Shown piece by piece: positions 26,383 through 34,579 of a stretch of DNA of 64,000 bases (positions within the stretch are counted from its first letter, which is position 1; each line of letters starts with the position of its first letter). Source of the stretch: Fimbriimonadaceae bacterium (GTDB lineage: Bacteria; Armatimonadota; Fimbriimonadia; Fimbriimonadales; Fimbriimonadaceae); the NCBI GenBank assembly GCA_019454145.1, contig CP075366.1:1467564-1531563 (forward strand), written 5' to 3'. Under the pieces are notes generated by a model. That model had not been told where the DNA came from and did not search any database. It saw nothing but the letters and a program-made list of their open reading frames with translations. The position numbers and the translations under genes are program-made.

Positions 26383-27624
26383 ATGAAAAGGATTTCATTC
26401 GGTCAGTTATGCCCAAGATGGGGGTGCGCAGGATTGATCGCGTTAGCTGTTGCAGGGTGTCAACCTGAAAAGCCCGAGCCGTGGGAGACCTTCGCTGACC
26501 TCAACCAAGCTCCCTACAAACCACAAGCTGGTTCCAGTAACGCATGGGATCAATACTTTCTTGCAGCTAACCTCGCCGAAAAAGCAGTTGAGAAGTTCAA
26601 AGATCAAGCCGATTTACGCGGCAATCAGCAAACGGAATATTTAAGCCAAATTGATACTGCTCTTTCTATAGCGATAAGGGCAGGAGGAATGAACTGTACG
26701 CCTCAATTTGTTGCTCAAGACCCGTTTTTGCCCCGGCGTTCACACTCCGGCCTCAGTGCCATCGGACGAGGTCTTGAACTCAAAATTCAGAAGCTAGACG
26801 AAGAAGGAGCCGCCGATGGCTCCGCGCAATACATTCTTGCGGCACACCGCATGGCAAACCATTTGTCCGGCGGTGATGCTCAAGATGCTTTGCTTGGCTA
26901 CTGGATTGCCTCTGAAGCCAGACGGTCGTCGGTTACCTTAATTCAGCGTATGAGCGCTGGTGCACTCACCAACCTTGGGAATTCGATTCTGGCATCGCTC
27001 GATAAAGCTCCGCCGCTAAGCGCAACACTGGATAACGAGCTCAAATCCATGCTTGCGGGAGTGCAGTTTATTTCCGACGTACATCAGAAAAAAGAGTACG
27101 GATTGCTGGAAACCGCTCTTTACAAACAAGCCGATCCTGCGATTGACTTTTTGAAAAAACTCAAAGAAAAAGATCGCGTGGAATATTTCCGCGGGTTTGC
27201 GCAAGAAGCAAAAGACCGAATCGAGCATGCACGGCAAACCGCCGATATTCCTGTTATTGAACGCAAATTATTCCAAATTGATCAGGGGGCCGACCGACCT
27301 TGGAAGAGATTCGCTACCCATTTGTTTACTCCTCTTGATACGTTTCTCATTGAACGCGATCTGCACATTGCTCGATCCCGATTGTTCGCCCTGACTTGCT
27401 TGGCTCTCGCTGGTGGGAAAGCCCAGGGTTCGGCTCCATTAGCATTCAAAAACCTCCCTGCGAACGCAGATACCGACCCTTACAGCGGCAAACCGTTCCC
27501 TTATCGCGTTGCCAACCGCGAATTTAGGATTTACAGCGTAGGAATAGATGGGCGTGATGATGGTGGGGACTCAAATAGTGAAAACCGAGAACCTGACTTG
27601 CTTCTTGAACCTGCAAGAAAGTAG
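26383..27624 (+). CDS. Lipoprotein of unknown function with pseudopilin-like tail
   Basis: 413 residues. A signal peptide ends in the lipobox AVAGC (Cys26). The body is mostly helical and without a family I recognise. The last 45 residues (DPYSGKPFPYRVANREFRIYSVGIDGRDDGG) match the Gly/Asp calcium-loop pattern seen at the C-terminus of type II secretion major pseudopilins and of many planctomycete-like hypothetical proteins. The gene is divergent from the nucleotidyltransferase; its stop abuts the stop of the cyclase-like gene. No function is assigned. Confidence 0.7.
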   Translation: MKRISFGQLCPRWGCAGLIALAVAGCQPEKPEPWETFADLNQAPYKPQAGSSNAWDQYFLAANLAEKAVEKFKDQADLRGNQQTEYLSQIDTALSIAIRAGGMNCTPQFVAQDPFLPRRSHSGLSAIGRGLELKIQKLDEEGAADGSAQYILAAHRMANHLSGGDAQDALLGYWIASEARRSSVTLIQRMSAGALTNLGNSILASLDKAPPLSATLDNELKSMLAGVQFISDVHQKKEYGLLETALYKQADPAIDFLKKLKEKDRVEYFRGFAQEAKDRIEHARQTADIPVIERKLFQIDQGADRPWKRFATHLFTPLDTFLIERDLHIARSRLFALTCLALAGGKAQGSAPLAFKNLPANADTDPYSGKPFPYRVANREFRIYSVGIDGRDDGGDSNSENREPDLLLEPARK

Positions 27625-28908
27625 TTAGCCTGGTAATCCTGGCGGAACGAGAGTCGAGAGATCTTTCACGTTCAACCGCATGGTTGGTCGCCAAATCGCC
27701 GCTTCGATATCTTCCACAGAAATGCGCTCGGTTCCAATTGTATGCAACCCACCCACGTGCATTGCGGTGGCCGCACTGACCGCTAGTGTGCCTGGCTCCG
27801 CGATTTTCTGCAAGTGAGCCGCAACATCAATCACATGGGCGAAGTTCACGGCGGTAGATTCCCGACCTGGCGCAAGCACGTTGCCCGTATGAACTGCCGC
27901 TCGCATAGAAACTGGATCTCTCAGCTTATTTCGGAACGCATTGAACTCAAACAAACCTGCCTGCATCGCCTTTCCTGCGGCGATTGCCGCCGGAGCTTCG
28001 TCGAACACGCAAGTAACCCCGTCGCCTGCGGTTGAGTGGATTTTTCCGCCATGCTTGGCAACTACACTCTCAATAAACTTGTGATATTCATTCAAAGTGA
28101 ATTCAACCGCCAGATCGTCGTTCTCTGTCTTGATCTTGGTTGAACCAACGAGGTCAACGCTGATAAATGTGACGTACTTTTCGTCTTGCCGAAGCTTGGT
28201 TTGGATTTCTAGCAATTGTGATAAAAGCGCGTGGCGGTCTTCGGCGGGATCAGAAAATCCAAGTTGCTTACGATACTTTTGGAACAGAGCAAATCCCGCA
28301 CCGCCTAAAACACTGCAGAGAAGTACAGATGCGATAAATCCTTCTGGTCGCGGCCCCATCGCACCTACTGGAGTGAGTAATCCATCAAGCAAGCTAAATA
28401 AACCGTAGGTCAAGTTTGTTGCGATTGAAAGCAGTGCGCCAGCAAAAATCGCCGTCTTCAGTTTTCGCGAAACGGTTGCATTCCAAATCCCAGCCCCGAG
28501 CAAGATCATCATGAGAATGACAAAGAATCCGCCGTCCCCTCGGAACAGCGCCGCAGACCAAAATTGGGCGAATCCTGCTCCTAAACCTAAAACTCCCCCA
28601 GCGACAAGCCTTCGAGTGTCTGGGTCAAACGCTAAAAATGAATTCTTGACTTGCTCTAAAAACGAACGCTTTTGCATTCGCTCCGGGACACTTCGCATCG
28701 CCAAGCGAATGTAATCAACGGGAGCACCAGTGGCTTCTGAAACCGCGATGATTGCATCATCGTCCAGTTCGCCACCCGATTGCTCCCGCAGTCGTCCCGC
28801 AAGCACGATCATCTGTTGAATCTCTTCTTCACTCAGAGATCCATCCACTCGATGTCCAGAATTCTCTTCCGGCATCAGGTTTTCCAGTTGATCGTGATCC
28901 ACTTTCAT
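27625..28908 (-). CDS. Membrane protein with class III nucleotide cyclase-like domain
   Basis: 427 residues. The N-terminal cytosolic segment (about 25-80) is helical. Four hydrophobic helices follow between about 100 and 215. The cyclase homology domain spans 245-405. Both metal-binding aspartates appear present (FISVDLVGST and STAGDGVTCVF). The catalytic block normally reading VNxAAR reads DVAAHL (VIDVAAHLQ), so the transition-state Asn and Arg are Asp and His. It may be inactive or have altered chemistry. No dedicated partner gene is adjacent. Confidence 0.78.
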   Translation of the reverse strand: MKVDHDQLENLMPEENSGHRVDGSLSEEEIQQMIVLAGRLREQSGGELDDDAIIAVSEATGAPVDYIRLAMRSVPERMQKRSFLEQVKNSFLAFDPDTRRLVAGGVLGLGAGFAQFWSAALFRGDGGFFVILMMILLGAGIWNATVSRKLKTAIFAGALLSIATNLTYGLFSLLDGLLTPVGAMGPRPEGFIASVLLCSVLGGAGFALFQKYRKQLGFSDPAEDRHALLSQLLEIQTKLRQDEKYVTFISVDLVGSTKIKTENDDLAVEFTLNEYHKFIESVVAKHGGKIHSTAGDGVTCVFDEAPAAIAAGKAMQAGLFEFNAFRNKLRDPVSMRAAVHTGNVLAPGRESTAVNFAHVIDVAAHLQKIAEPGTLAVSAATAMHVGGLHTIGTERISVEDIEAAIWRPTMRLNVKDLSTLVPPGLPG

Positions 28909-28960
28909 GCGATTCTACTGGAAGCCAGGATGTTGGTTGCAAATCCAGGCCCGAGATCGT

Positions 28961-30124
28961 TCAATCTTTGTAAGGGTCAAACACATTTCCGCCCGCCATT
29001 GCAACTCCAATCGGCGCGAGGTGATGCAGAACTTTGACGGTTCCGGCATGATGCTCAAGAACTTCGTCCAAGCGCTTGTAGCAGTCTGGAGCTTCATCTA
29101 CGTCTGCTCCCCTCAACTCAACCTTGGCATTGCGTAGCCATTTTTGCATCGAGGCCTGCGTAACCAATCCTGGAGTTCCGCTCTTTTTGTGGCCCTTGGC
29201 TTTTGTCCGGCTCATCACGCGGCCAGCGCCGTGCACCGTTGAGTACAAAGCTTGTCGCGAACGTTCCGATTCAACTCCTTCTAAGATGACACTCGGCTCC
29301 GCCATTGTCGCCCCTACGAATCCGCGCTGACCTGGAAATGCAGGAGTCGCACCTTTTCGCACCACCCACATTTCTTCACCATCGTGGGTTTCTCGCCATG
29401 CAAAGTTGTGATGGTTATGGATGGACTCTAGCGTTTTTGCCCCCAGAATCTTAGCGACCCTTTGGCAAACCCAATCTCGCCCAGCGTACGCGTAGCGTCC
29501 AGCCAGTTCCATACAGGCAATGTATTCAGCACCCAACTCAGATCGTTCATGCAGCCAAGTGATATGGTTATGCTCATTGCCAATTCGTTTCGCTTGATCC
29601 ATGTAGTAGCTCGCAATTCCATGACCAAGGCCCCTTGAACCGAAGTGGACGCCCACCCAAACTCGATCCAACTCGTCAATCATGATGTTCACGTAGTGGT
29701 TGCCACTTCCGACGGTACCAAGTTGAGCCCTAGCCTTATCCTTTAGCGACTTCATCACTGAGTTTTCATTCCAAAGCGGATCATCAAACAACTCGTGGTC
29801 AACGTCCTCATCGTTCACCCGACCGACGCCGAAACTGATCTTTTTGAAGACGTCGTCCATGATGCCGCGAATTTTTTGGCGGACATCTTCAGCTCGCGCA
29901 TCGGTGAGAATTGCTTTGTTGCCACACGCAATGTCGTAACCAACTCCGCTCGGCGAAATTAGATCGTGATAGGCAACTACGCCGCCAATCGGCACTCCGT
30001 ATCCCACGTGATGGTCACCCATCAGCGCGAGGCGGACTGCTCCTGTTTTTTCGGCGTTCTTGATTTGCTCAAGAACGCCGCTTTGTAACTCCCCGAAGAC
30101 GGGGATTCCTTCGTATAGTTTCAT
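28961..30124 (-). CDS. rtcB: RtcB-family RNA ligase
   Basis: 387 residues from the ATG at 30124 (MKLYEG). A TTG-initiated reading from 30187 would start inside the terminator of the upstream gene, so I reject it. RtcB joins 2',3'-cyclic phosphate or 3'-phosphate RNA ends to 5'-OH ends using GTP and Mn2+. Visible motifs: MGDHHVGYGVPIGGV, the metal site GVGYDIACG (Asp64, Cys67), VGSGNHYVNI, GVHFGSRGLGHG, and YSTVHGAGRVMSRTKA, whose His298 is the guanylylated nucleophile. No archease or rtcR is nearby. Length is close to bacterial RtcB proteins. Confidence 0.93.
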   Translation of the reverse strand: MKLYEGIPVFGELQSGVLEQIKNAEKTGAVRLALMGDHHVGYGVPIGGVVAYHDLISPSGVGYDIACGNKAILTDARAEDVRQKIRGIMDDVFKKISFGVGRVNDEDVDHELFDDPLWNENSVMKSLKDKARAQLGTVGSGNHYVNIMIDELDRVWVGVHFGSRGLGHGIASYYMDQAKRIGNEHNHITWLHERSELGAEYIACMELAGRYAYAGRDWVCQRVAKILGAKTLESIHNHHNFAWRETHDGEEMWVVRKGATPAFPGQRGFVGATMAEPSVILEGVESERSRQALYSTVHGAGRVMSRTKAKGHKKSGTPGLVTQASMQKWLRNAKVELRGADVDEAPDCYKRLDEVLEHHAGTVKVLHHLAPIGVAMAGGNVFDPYKD

Positions 30125-30170
30125 TTGTTTTTTCTTGCAATGATATTCCCAGTCAAGCTGGGAAACTGTA

Positions 30171-30203
30171 AATAAAAGCGGGGTCAATTTGCTTGACCCC
30201 GCT
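30171..30203 (-). terminator. Intrinsic terminator of the poly-Gly lipoprotein gene
   Basis: On the minus strand AGCGGGGTCAA-GCAAA-TTGACCCCGCT forms an 11-bp perfect stem followed by TTTATT. It lies 25 bases past the stop of the upstream lipoprotein gene and before the rtcB start. Confidence 0.88.
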
Positions 30204-30227
30204 CACTCAATGAATAGCTTCTAGATT

Positions 30228-31043
30228 CTAGTTGCTACATCCACTTGGTGGTGGGGGCGGTCCATCTGCTTGTCGAGGGATGAAGATCGTACTTGCAAAG
30301 CTGACGGTTGAGCCTGGAATAATCGTCGGCACCGGCAACAAGCAAGCTGTTCCTGTCACCGCATAGTTCACGTTTTGGTATTTGATCGCCGCGAAGTATG
30401 CTGCTGGAACTGTGGTTGGCTTCAAGCGCAGACTAACTGCTGTGGTCTGAGTGAGGCCGTTAAAGTTTCCGACTGCATCGGAAACTGCGCCACCTACAAC
30501 GTCGCCGCCACTGTTGATAAACTCAATTTGCACTCCGGTTACTGGAACTTGAGTGGTCGTTGCCTTTAGCCGACCAGCGATTCTCGTCCCGACCGCAGTT
30601 GGCACGTAGATATCTTGCATCAAGGTTTTTGGCTGTCCACTAACCGTAGCCGAAGCAGAAACAGTTATGTAACCTGAAGGCTGGCTGTTGATCGAAAGCA
30701 AACCGCCCGAGTTGATGGTCATTACCGTTCCTGCACCTGGGCCGCTCAAAGACCACCCAGAGGCAGTAAGCACTGTTCGATTGCCGACGATATCGTAGTT
30801 AACGAACTGAATCAAGATTGAATCCCCGACTACGAGGTTCATTGGGTCAACCAAAGTTGGCCCACGGAAAAATTCAAGGTACTGACCCGCTGGCTTAGCC
30901 GCAGTCGAAGGATTCACTCCTCCGCCACCACCGCCGCCTCCGCCGCCAGTTCCGCCACCGCCGCCGCCACAGCCAAGAACAATAAGGAGAGCAATAATGG
31001 CTGCTCCCCAAATTACAAATCTGTTCGTCTTATGCGCTTTCAT
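30228..31043 (-). CDS. Poly-glycine-tethered lipoprotein with Ig-like repeat region
   Basis: 271 residues. The signal peptide (RFVIWGAAIIALLIVLGC) ends at a lipobox Cys25, directly followed by about 17 residues that are nearly all glycine with one Thr. The rest is beta-rich: a bacterial Ig/BIG2-like segment (SWSLSGPGAGTVMTINSGGLLSINSQPSGYITVSAS) and a carboxypeptidase-regulatory-like segment (GRLKATTTQVPVTGVQIEFIN). The end is Pro-rich (DGPPPPPSG). Likely a surface or periplasmic structural lipoprotein; no enzymatic motif is visible. It has its own terminator. Confidence 0.75.
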   Translation of the reverse strand: MKAHKTNRFVIWGAAIIALLIVLGCGGGGGGTGGGGGGGGGGVNPSTAAKPAGQYLEFFRGPTLVDPMNLVVGDSILIQFVNYDIVGNRTVLTASGWSLSGPGAGTVMTINSGGLLSINSQPSGYITVSASATVSGQPKTLMQDIYVPTAVGTRIAGRLKATTTQVPVTGVQIEFINSGGDVVGGAVSDAVGNFNGLTQTTAVSLRLKPTTVPAAYFAAIKYQNVNYAVTGTACLLPVPTIIPGSTVSFASTIFIPRQADGPPPPPSGCSN

Positions 31044-31050
31044 GCTTATC

Positions 31051-31464
31051 TCAATCTACTTTCAATTCAGTTCGGAAGGTCGCCGGAATCAAGTCTGAGA
31101 GCCAATAGCTCTGTCTCTCTCCGGTTTCACTTGCCGTAATAATTTCCACTTTGGTGGCATCATCCGCAAATTCTGCAAATGTTTGTCGGCACATCCCACA
31201 TGGCGTTGCACCTTCATCGGTCACGATTGCGACCGCAACCATACGTTTGCAGCCATTCGCAACCATTGTTCCAATCGCTGTTCGTTCTGCACAGACGGTT
31301 AAACCAAAGCTGACGTTTTCAACATTGCATCCAACGTAGATTTCGCCATCTGATCCGAGCACTGCCGCGCCCACTTTGTAGACGCTGTACGGTGCGTAGG
31401 CGTTCGTTCTCACTCTGCCTGCCGCTTGTACCAAAGAATCTCGTTGCTGATCAGTCAATCGCAC
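31051..31464 (-). CDS. cdd: Cytidine deaminase
   Basis: 137 residues, the size of homotetrameric bacterial cytidine deaminases. Zinc-site motifs are intact: CNVENVSFGLTVCAERTAIG (Cys and catalytic Glu in CAE) and TPCGMCRQTFAEF (the two other Cys ligands). It deaminates cytidine and deoxycytidine to uridine and deoxyuridine in pyrimidine salvage. It lies 9 bases downstream of mutS2 on the same strand, so the two are probably co-transcribed. Confidence 0.95.
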   Translation of the reverse strand: MRLTDQQRDSLVQAAGRVRTNAYAPYSVYKVGAAVLGSDGEIYVGCNVENVSFGLTVCAERTAIGTMVANGCKRMVAVAIVTDEGATPCGMCRQTFAEFADDATKVEIITASETGERQSYWLSDLIPATFRTELKVD

Positions 31465-31473
31465 TATCCTGCA

Positions 31474-33822
31474 CTATTTTAGACGTGCAATGGTAGCACC
31501 TTGCCCGCCTTCTTCGGCATCCGCATCGTTAAAAGAGACGACTTGGGAGTGGCGGCGAAGAAAATCGTGGGTCATTTTGCGCAGAATCCCTTCGCCTTTA
31601 CCGTGGACGATACGGATGAAATCCAATCCGGCAGTAAGAGCGTCATCCACAAATTTATCTAATGTCGCTTCCGCTTCTTCCGCCCTCATTTGCCTAAGAT
31701 GCAGTTCTGATTTGATGGATTGAGCTTTGCTCAGTTTGGTTTTCGTCATTCCCGCCGCACCAGAGGCGCGTTTTGTCACTACCGGGGCCGGGGCTTCTAG
31801 CGCAACAACCTGTCCCCGGTCAACATCCATTTTCATGGCTCCTGCTTGAATTGTGATCTTAGTGGGTTTTGAGCACTCCGTAACGATCCCGATCATATTC
31901 AGGTTCTTGACTTTCACTTTAGTGCCGATCTTGATCTGAACGCCAGTTTCAACTTGCTTTTCGACTGGGCGAACCTCCCGGCTTAATCCAGACCCTGCTT
32001 CTTGCAATGAGCGGAGTTTTGTTCTGGCCCCGTCAATGTCTTTTTGAGTCCCGCCTTGTTTGACTTGCGTAAATACGGCTTCGGCCTCAATCCTAATTTG
32101 CCGAAGGAGTTCATCTAGTTCGTTACTGGCTCGCTCGCCAACCCTTCGCCGAGCCGCTTCTGCTTGTTCGATTTTCCGCTCCGCTTCTTCTTCCACTTTA
32201 CGAAGCCGCGCGCTCAATCGGTCAGCTTCCGATTGTGCTTTTTGCGCTCGACGCTGAGCGTTTTCAAGCTGCTCAATCATTTGCGAGATATCTTTTTCTT
32301 GTTCGCTGAACCCTTTTTCCGCGCTTGCCAAAACGGTCGGCGGTACGCCATATCGAGATGCAATCTTGAGGGCATGGCTACTCCCCGGCGTTCCTTCCAA
32401 AAAGCGGTACGTGGGGCGCAGAGACTTGAGATCAAATTCCATGGAAGCGTTGGCAAGCTGCGGGTGATTACTCGCCAGCAACTTAAGCTCGCCGTAGTGG
32501 GTGCTCGCCATCAGGATCGCTCCACTAGACAAGAATTCTTCAATCAGGGCAGATGCAAGCGCCGCCCCTTCGCCTGGATCAGTGCCCGCCCCGATCTCGT
32601 CGAGCAATACCAACGCATTTTTTCTCAATCCCTTAAGAGCTTCCGAAATATTTTTGATATGTCCACTGAATGTGGATAGTGATTGCTCAAGCGACTGTTC
32701 ATCGCCGATATCTGCCCACAACTGGCTGAAGCAACCGAATTTCACGCTAAGCGCGGGAACCATCATTCCCGATTGAATCATCGTCGCGAACAGCCCAACC
32801 GTTTTGATCGCGATAGTTTTTCCGCCAGTATTCGGCCCAGTTATTAAAATACTGGGCGACCCCATGCCGAGTTTGAGGCTGAGCGGAACCGCGATTTCTT
32901 TACTGAGCAGCGGATGCCTGCCGCTAGAAATTTGGATGCCTGATTCTTCGCTGAGTTCGGCGACGCACCCATCAATCAGGTGACCGTATCGCACTTTTGC
33001 GAAAGCTAAATCCAGTTCAGCCGCGGTATCTAAGCCGAGGCGAATTTCCTGCGAATGCTGACCAACTTCGCCCGATAATTCTTTGAGAATGCGTTTAACT
33101 TCTGCGATTTCCGTGGCTTCGGCGGCGCGCAATTGGTTACCGAGTTCAACCACTGGTTCTGGCTCGACAAAAATTGTTTGACCGCTTGCACTTGTATCGT
33201 GAACAATGCCGCGAATCTTGCCTTTATGTTCACTTTTCAGCGGAATTACGTATCGCCCGTTGCGTTGGGTGTACACGGTGTCACTGAGATATTCGCGGGT
33301 AGAGCCACTTGTGTAGGCTTGAATCCGTTCGAGAATGCGTTTATTGGCTTTTGCTTTGTTCGACCTCGCCGTCGCAAGGGCTTGGCTCGCAGAATCCAAT
33401 ACGTAACCATCGCCATCCAGACTCTCCGCGAGGCGCGCGCCCAGGCGGTTCAGTTCCGGCAAGTAATCGGCTTTAGATCGGAGAATAGGCTGCTCTAGGT
33501 TGGAACCGAGTATGACTTTCCGTACGCCATCCATCGCCCGAAGACTTTGACCAATCTTCGCGAGTTGCGAGCCTTCTAAAACGGCCCCTTTGCTACATAG
33601 GTTCACCTCATCGCCAACCGGATGAAGTCCTTTGAGCGAAGGCAAACCCGCATCACTCAAGCGGTCGCATTCTTGAAGCAGGGCCTGAAGATTTTTGACA
33701 TCTGGCGCATGGAAGGTGGGCAGCAAGTCGCCCGCCAACTGCTCCCCGAGGGCCGATTCGCAATGACCAGCCAGCAGTTGGCGCACTTGATCCCATTCCA
33801 ATACGCGAAGGGCGTGCTGCAC
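31474..33822 (-). CDS. mutS2: Endonuclease MutS2 (with Smr domain)
   Basis: 782 residues, the normal MutS2 length. It lacks the mismatch-reading domain I of MutS. The core and clamp lead to the ABC-type ATPase: Walker A ILITGPNTGGKTIAIKT (about residue 328), Walker B ALVLLDEIGAGTDPGEGAAL and STHYGELKLLA. A coiled coil (QRRAQKAQSEADRLSARLRKVEEEAERKIEQAEA) and a C-terminal Smr nuclease domain (ELHLRQMRAEEAEATLDKFVDDA, IVHGKGEGILR) follow. MutS2 proteins act in recombination control and in rescue of collided ribosomes. Start is GTG, matching the family N-terminus. Confidence 0.96.
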   Translation of the reverse strand: MQHALRVLEWDQVRQLLAGHCESALGEQLAGDLLPTFHAPDVKNLQALLQECDRLSDAGLPSLKGLHPVGDEVNLCSKGAVLEGSQLAKIGQSLRAMDGVRKVILGSNLEQPILRSKADYLPELNRLGARLAESLDGDGYVLDSASQALATARSNKAKANKRILERIQAYTSGSTREYLSDTVYTQRNGRYVIPLKSEHKGKIRGIVHDTSASGQTIFVEPEPVVELGNQLRAAEATEIAEVKRILKELSGEVGQHSQEIRLGLDTAAELDLAFAKVRYGHLIDGCVAELSEESGIQISSGRHPLLSKEIAVPLSLKLGMGSPSILITGPNTGGKTIAIKTVGLFATMIQSGMMVPALSVKFGCFSQLWADIGDEQSLEQSLSTFSGHIKNISEALKGLRKNALVLLDEIGAGTDPGEGAALASALIEEFLSSGAILMASTHYGELKLLASNHPQLANASMEFDLKSLRPTYRFLEGTPGSSHALKIASRYGVPPTVLASAEKGFSEQEKDISQMIEQLENAQRRAQKAQSEADRLSARLRKVEEEAERKIEQAEAARRRVGERASNELDELLRQIRIEAEAVFTQVKQGGTQKDIDGARTKLRSLQEAGSGLSREVRPVEKQVETGVQIKIGTKVKVKNLNMIGIVTECSKPTKITIQAGAMKMDVDRGQVVALEAPAPVVTKRASGAAGMTKTKLSKAQSIKSELHLRQMRAEEAEATLDKFVDDALTAGLDFIRIVHGKGEGILRKMTHDFLRRHSQVVSFNDADAEEGGQGATIARLK

Positions 33823-33902
33823 ACCTCTATTTTGACAGGCCAGTCAACCTATCGTCAGGCAAGCTAAAACCGTACACCTCGACAAAGCGTTAAACTAGCT
33901 AT

Positions 33903-34541
33903 ATGCTGACTTCACTTGCGTTTCTCGTTGCCGGATCAACACTTGCCTTAACGCCAACCGACGACATCTGGATTTATGCTCACGCCAGCGACCAGACAGA
34001 CCCCTACCTTCGATTTTGGGGCAGTGAAGGAGCCAGCCTGCCCGATCCCAACTTCGATTTTTCCGGGGCCTGGTCTTGCTTGAAGTTCGATCTTTCCAAG
34101 GCGCCAAGCAAAGAATTGAAATCAGCAAAGCTGACCATTTGGTTGATTCCAGGCTCAACTATCACTCAGGATGTTGCCGACAAGTATCCGATCGAAGTCC
34201 GCATGGGAAGCACTCAGTTCACAGAAAAAACTTTTGATTTGGGCCAGACTGCTAAGGTCACACCACCTGCCAGCGAACTCGCAATCTTTGGCCTCAGCAA
34301 AGTCAAACTTTATGACAACAACGATAAGGCCACCAAAATCGAAATTGACCTAATGGCAGGCAAGAGTACTTTTGCCAAATACTTCAAAGATTCAACCGCC
34401 GCGAAGGATAAGCAGTTGGGTTTGGCCTTGACAAGCGCCATTGATCCTGCGGAAGTCGGACAATCGGGAATCTACAAAATCTATTCGCGTAATGCAGATA
34501 ATGAATTCAAGCCAAAACTTGATCTCACTTTTGCTGACTAG
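33903..34541 (+). CDS. Secreted DNRLRE/CBM96-like beta-sandwich protein
   Basis: 212 residues: a signal peptide (about 1-16, LTSLAFLVAGSTLAL) and one domain starting DDIWIYAHASDQTDPYLRFWGSEGA, then CLKFDLSKAPSKELKSAKLTIWLIPG. This is the pattern of DNRLRE domains, found alone or as modules on secreted enzymes and adhesins. No catalytic residues are evident. It is monocistronic, divergent from mutS2, with a clear terminator. The specific role is unknown. Confidence 0.7.
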   Translation: MLTSLAFLVAGSTLALTPTDDIWIYAHASDQTDPYLRFWGSEGASLPDPNFDFSGAWSCLKFDLSKAPSKELKSAKLTIWLIPGSTITQDVADKYPIEVRMGSTQFTEKTFDLGQTAKVTPPASELAIFGLSKVKLYDNNDKATKIEIDLMAGKSTFAKYFKDSTAAKDKQLGLALTSAIDPAEVGQSGIYKIYSRNADNEFKPKLDLTFAD

Positions 34542-34550
34542 CAAAATAAT

Positions 34551-34576
34551 AATTGCCCGGATAAATCCGGGCAATT
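34551..34576. terminator. Bidirectional intrinsic terminator
   Basis: An 11-bp perfect stem AATTGCCCGGA/TCCGGGCAATT with a TAAA loop lies between the convergent DNRLRE-like and RND genes. TTCTTT follows on the plus strand and ATTATTTTG on the minus strand. Confidence 0.88.
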
Positions 34577-34579
34577 TCT

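Noticed and set aside
30125-30187. Extra 21 N-terminal residues for rtcB from a TTG start
   Set aside because: The TTG lies in the terminator stem of the upstream gene; the family start MKLYEG at 30124 fits.
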